Both the position numbers and the translations under genes were made by a program. DNA of 64,000 bases from Albidovulum sp. (GTDB taxonomy: Bacteria; Pseudomonadota; Alphaproteobacteria; Rhodobacterales; Rhodobacteraceae). Below are positions 60,914 to 64,000 of this stretch, piece after piece; positions within the stretch are counted from its first letter, which is position 1, and the number at the start of each line of letters is the position of its first letter. The stretch lies in assembly GCA_020637635.1 (NCBI GenBank), contig JACKKB010000003.1, positions 62,001-126,000 on the forward strand. The letters are read 5' to 3'. The notes under the pieces were generated by a model that saw nothing but the letters and a program-made list of their open reading frames with translations, searched no databases and had not been told where the DNA came from.

Positions 60914-61431
60914 AGCCGCGCCCGGTCGCGCTTCAGCTTGACCATCTTGCGGGTGATGAGCTGGCGCTTGAGCGGCGTCAGGTAGTCGATGAAGAGCCTG
61001 CCGTCGAGATGGTCGATCTCGTGCTGGGCGCAGGTCGCCCAGAGTCCGGAGAAATGCTCTTCGTGAACCGCTCCGTCGAGATCGCTCCAGCGCACCCTCA
61101 CCTCCGCCGGGCGCGTCACCTCGGCATATTGATCGGGGATCGAGAGGCATCCCTCTTCATAGGTGTTCTGCGCCTCCGATGCCCAGATCACCTCGGGGTT
61201 GATGAGCACCATCGGCCGCGGCGGCGCCTCGGGGTCCTTGACGCAATCCATCACGAAGAACCGCTTCAGAAGTCCGACCTGCGGCGCGGCAAGGCCCACT
61301 CCAGGCGCGTCATACATGGTCTCGAGCATGTCGGACGCGGTCGCGCGCAACTCTTCCGTGATCTCGGTCACGGGGTCGCAGGGCTTCTTCAGCCGCGGGT
61401 CGGGATGGATAAGGATCTGGCGCAGGCTCAT
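60910..61431 (-). CDS. def: Peptide deformylase
   Basis: This 173-residue Fe(II) enzyme removes the formyl group from nascent proteins. All three motifs are intact: GVGLAAPQVG, EEGCLSIP (metal-ligand Cys) and QHEIDHLDG (catalytic Glu, two ligand His). It is the first in the def-def-like-fmt group, all working on formylmethionine. Confidence 0.96.
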   Translation of the reverse strand: MSLRQILIHPDPRLKKPCDPVTEITEELRATASDMLETMYDAPGVGLAAPQVGLLKRFFVMDCVKDPEAPPRPMVLINPEVIWASEAQNTYEEGCLSIPDQYAEVTRPAEVRVRWSDLDGAVHEEHFSGLWATCAQHEIDHLDGRLFIDYLTPLKRQLITRKMVKLKRDRARL

Positions 61432-61524
61432 GGCGGTGATTTAGGGCAAGCCCGGCGCGCTGGCAATGCTGCCCCTTGCGCCGGACGGCAGCCTCGCTAA
61501 CCTCGCCCCAAAACGGAGAGGGCC

Positions 61525-62697
61525 ATGAACTTCGACGAGATCATCGACCGGGTGGGATCCCACAGCGCCAAGTGGGACAAGATGGAAGAGCTCTACGGCG
61601 TGAGCCCCGCAGAGGGGCTTTCGATGTGGGTGGCCGACATGGATTTCCGCCCGCCGCAGGTCGTCCAGAACGCGCTCGAGGCGATGACGGCGCATGGCGT
61701 CTACGGCTATTTCGGCGACGACCGGGCCTATCTCGACGCCATCACCTGGTGGATGCGAACCCGTCATGGCTGGGAGGTCGATCCGGCCTGGATCTTCACC
61801 ACCCACGGGCTTGTCAACGGCACCGGGCTCTGCGTCGATGCCTACACCGCCCCGGGCGAGGGGGTGATCCTGATGACCCCGGTCTATCACGCCTTCGCCC
61901 GCGTCATCAAAGCGGCGGGCCGCCGTGTCGTCGAATGCCCGCTCGCAGACGAGGGCGGGCGCTACGTTCCCGATTTCGCCGCCTGGGACGCGATGATGAC
62001 CGGCGACGAGCGGATGCTGATCCTCTGCTCGCCGCACAACCCCGGCGGCCGCGTCTGGACGGCGGATGAATTGCAGGGCATCGCCGATTTCGTCCGCCGT
62101 CACGACCTCGTGCTTGTCTCCGACGAGATCCACCACGATCTCGTCTTCCCCGGCGCCCGCCACCTGCCGACGGCGATCGCGGCGCCAGGGATCGCCGACC
62201 GTCTGGTGACCATGACGGCGACCACCAAGACCTTCAACATCGCCGGCTCCCACACCGGCAACGTCATCATTGCCAACGACGCCCTGCGCGCGCGATTCGC
62301 GGCCCGGATGGGGGCGCTCGGCATCTCGCCGAACAGCTTCGGCATCCACATGGCGACCGCCGCCTATTCGCCCGAGGGCGCGGACTGGGTCGACGCGCTC
62401 GTGAGCTATCTCGACGGCAACCGCCGGCTCTTCGATGCCGGCGTCGCCGCCATCCCCGGCCTCGCCTCGATGCCGCTCGAAGCCACCTACCTGGCCTGGG
62501 TCGATTTCGCCGGGACCGGGATGGAGCCGCAGGAATTCACCGCCCGCGTCGAGAAGGGCGCGAAGATCGCGGTGAACCATGGGCCGAGCTTCGGCAGGGG
62601 CGGCGAGAGCTTCCTGCGTTTCAATCTCGCGACCCCGCGCGCCCGTGTGCAGGAAGCGGTCGAACGGCTCGGCGCGGCGTTTTCAGACCTGCAATGA
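61525..62697 (+). CDS. MalY/PatB-family PLP C-S lyase (putative cystathionine beta-lyase)
   Basis: This 390-residue fold-type I enzyme has the PLP-binding SDEIHHDLVFPG and the Schiff-base Lys in MTATTKTFNIAGSHTGNV. The N-terminal segment RVGSHSAKWDKM and LSMWVADMDF, and SPHNPGGRVW, match MalY/PatB proteins. These are beta-C-S lyases of cystathionine or cysteine conjugates. The start follows AAAACGGAGAGGGCC. Its last bases overlap an unassigned open frame by four (ATGA). Confidence 0.93.
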   Translation: MNFDEIIDRVGSHSAKWDKMEELYGVSPAEGLSMWVADMDFRPPQVVQNALEAMTAHGVYGYFGDDRAYLDAITWWMRTRHGWEVDPAWIFTTHGLVNGTGLCVDAYTAPGEGVILMTPVYHAFARVIKAAGRRVVECPLADEGGRYVPDFAAWDAMMTGDERMLILCSPHNPGGRVWTADELQGIADFVRRHDLVLVSDEIHHDLVFPGARHLPTAIAAPGIADRLVTMTATTKTFNIAGSHTGNVIIANDALRARFAARMGALGISPNSFGIHMATAAYSPEGADWVDALVSYLDGNRRLFDAGVAAIPGLASMPLEATYLAWVDFAGTGMEPQEFTARVEKGAKIAVNHGPSFGRGGESFLRFNLATPRARVQEAVERLGAAFSDLQ

Positions 62698-63378
62698 CCG
62701 CGCCCTCGCAGATCGCGCTGCTCGCGCGGCTGGTCCTCCCGACGCCGGCGCTCGCGGTCGCGGTCCTGGCGCTCTGCCGGCCGGAACCGCCGCGCCGGTT
62801 CTGTCGCAGGGCCCTCCTGATGCGGATCGGTCGGCCTCTGTTTCCCGCCACGCCTCGCACCTGCCTTCGGTCGGGTTTGGCGCTTGTATGCGCGTTGCCC
62901 TGTACGCGAGAGAGGTAGATCCGGGCTTCAGCGAGCAGACCGAGCAGAAAATCGGTTGTGAGCGCGGTGCAGATTTCGCCGTGCATGATCGCCACGCAGA
63001 GATCGTGGACCAGTTCGGGGTCAATCAACCCGGATACACCTCGGATCAGCCGCCGAGCTGTCCGAAAAATGGGTCCACTTCACAGCGCGTTCCTCTCCGC
63101 ACCCGGCAACCTTGCGGACAACCACCGGGCCGCAAGTGCCTCCGGCAGCGGCGCGGCACGGGGAGGGTCGGGGCGTGGGCCACTGGCTGACGTGAAGCTC
63201 CCGCGGGTTCGGCAGGTCGCATCGAACCCGACCTCGCCCTGAAGCGCATCAACCGCGAGGCTGAAGATCAGCCCGTGGTAGGCATCTCAAATGTGGCCGT
63301 TGTCGTCGATCCGATCCGGTATGACAGTTGCTTCATGAGTGACGAGCGTCGAATTCATCCTCCCCTCTCCGCACGGGA
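62698..63378. other. Degenerate region without intact gene (681 bp)
   Basis: No complete gene is supported here. A plus-strand frame from ATG 62694, overlapping the previous stop, encodes a hydrophobic start MTAPSQIALLARLVLPTPAL but then turns unlike a normal protein. On the minus strand near 63300-63090 a well-biased frame reads IDDNGHI, a TGA, then DAYHGLIFSLAVDALQGEV, as if a TGG had mutated to a stop. TGTCCGAAAAATGGGTCCACTT (about 63060-63081) resembles the end of an IS3-family element. Short resolvase-like MRVALYAR occurs at 62888. Confidence 0.45.
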
Positions 63379-64000
63379 TCAGGTGCGCGCCTTTTCAAAC
63401 GCCTTCCACGCGATCTCGAACGCGGCGAAGTCGAAGCCGGGCGCGCGGGCGGCGTCGAGGACGATCTTCTCGGTCTCAAGCAGTTTGGTAACCGCGGCGG
63501 CAAGCATGGGCACCACACCCGCCGGGATCACCACCGCACCGTGCCTGTCGGCATGGATGAGGTCTCCGTCCGCGACGGTCAGGCCGAAGATGCGGACCGG
63601 CGTGCCGATCTCGCGCACATGGACGAAGCCGTGACTTGGCGCGATGCGGCCTGCGACGATCGGGAAACCGTCAGGCAAGTCCCCGAGGTCGCGCATCACG
63701 CCGTTCGTCACCACGCCGGCGATGCCGAAGCCCTTGTGAACGGTGGCGTTGATCTCGCCCCAGAAGGCGCTGATCGCGCCCTCGCCATCGAGATCCTCGA
63801 CGACGGTGACGGCGGGGCGGGGGCCCGAAGCCATGTGGCGGTAGTACTCCATGCGCCGGGCGCGGATCACGTCGGGCGCTTCGGTCGGCGGGGCGATGCC
63901 GGCGATCTTGGCGGTGCGGGCATAGCCGACGATGGCGCCGGCGGCCGGGTCCGAAGACAGCATCGTCTGACGTGTGAAGCGGTCGAAGCCGCGCTTGCCC
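63379..64000 (-). CDS. RraA-like / HMG aldolase family protein (partial)
   Basis: The frame runs past the right edge with no start in the window, giving 206 visible codons. It has the RraA-type fold: VTVVEDLDGEGAISAFWGEI, GIAGVVTNGVMRDLGDLP, and GDLIHADRHGAVVIPAG. Members include RNase E regulator RraA and 4-hydroxy-4-methyl-2-oxoglutarate (HMG) aldolases. The D in DGV/RD and the R in the GVVTNGVMRD block are the known catalytic or metal-proximal residues. In this context an aldolase or decarboxylase role is likelier than RNase regulation. Confidence 0.8.
   Translation of the reverse strand, partial: GKRGFDRFTRQTMLSSDPAAGAIVGYARTAKIAGIAPPTEAPDVIRARRMEYYRHMASGPRPAVTVVEDLDGEGAISAFWGEINATVHKGFGIAGVVTNGVMRDLGDLPDGFPIVAGRIAPSHGFVHVREIGTPVRIFGLTVADGDLIHADRHGAVVIPAGVVPMLAAAVTKLLETEKIVLDAARAPGFDFAAFEIAWKAFEKART

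Overview
The window is a GC-rich (roughly two-thirds G+C by eye) chromosomal segment of an alphaproteobacterium, most likely order Rhodobacterales (Rhodobacteraceae/Paracoccaceae). The evidence is the gene set and its order: chvI-chvG-hprK-rapZ-EIIA(Man)-ptsH divergent from an ATP-dependent pckA; a methylsuccinyl-CoA dehydrogenase of the ethylmalonyl-CoA pathway; a single RelA/SpoT protein beside rpoZ and folK; pdxJ/acpS/lepB/rnc/era/recO; etfBA near hydroxybutyryl-CoA dehydrogenase; and typical family proteins such as DUF6473, DUF1491, a HIG1-type twin-TM protein and an IalB-like protein. I see no rRNA, tRNA, CRISPR array, intact insertion sequence or prophage. Almost everything is ordinary core-genome content.

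Layout. 1-12.7 kb: a lipoprotein cut by the left edge, a cytochrome P450, a TerB-like protein, the serine pathway (serC-serA on the minus strand, serB divergent), an asparaginase, an IalB-like exported protein, LolA, an SLT-type lipoprotein, HspQ, a gamma-glutamyltransferase, and a two-gene STAS/anti-sigma-kinase switch. 12.8-19 kb: a thiolase, a free-methionine-sulfoxide reductase, a tandem GFA protein, a VOC protein, a homocysteine S-methyltransferase, an RluA synthase, DUF1643 and an RTX protein. 19-32.6 kb: rpsO, a SnoaL-like protein, pnp, a periplasmic protein paired with a PiuC-type hydroxylase, parC, an SH3 protein, an SDR that appears to start at ATT, a HIG1 protein, a cobalamin adenosyltransferase, etfBA, DUF6473 and a 3-hydroxybutyryl-CoA dehydrogenase. 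32.6-42.6 kb: an acyltransferase, the regulatory PTS and ChvGI cluster, pckA, a TauE-type exporter and mcd. 42.6-55 kb: an MFS protein, recO, DUF1491, era, a thermonuclease, rnc, lepB, acpS, a stretch of gene remnants, pdxJ, DUF2062, rsh, rpoZ and folK. 55-64 kb: an NYN protein, ispH, a methyltransferase, a LysE exporter, rnhA, a TRIC/YicG protein, a GlsB-type protein, fmt, two def-type genes, a MalY/PatB lyase, a degraded stretch, and an RraA-like gene cut by the right edge.

How the genes fit together. The regulatory PTS (HPr, EIIA-Man, HPr kinase, RapZ) has no sugar permease here and sits with the ChvG/ChvI envelope and carbon regulator, facing the gluconeogenic gene pckA. Thiolase, hydroxybutyryl-CoA dehydrogenase, ETF and Mcd fit acetyl-CoA assimilation and acyl-CoA oxidation. 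fmt and def act on formylmethionine at either end of translation.

I found no convincing complete, previously undescribed system. The most informative oddities are: (1) an SDR gene whose only usable start is ATT; (2) two tandem hairpins at the serC start, the second enclosing its Shine-Dalgarno sequence; (3) a peptide-deformylase paralogue lacking the metal-binding Cys and catalytic Glu, translationally coupled to the intact enzyme; (4) gene decay between pdxJ and acpS and between patB and the RraA-like gene; (5) a 14-bp tandem repeat after etfA; (6) a periplasmic protein/PiuC pair that may be iron related.
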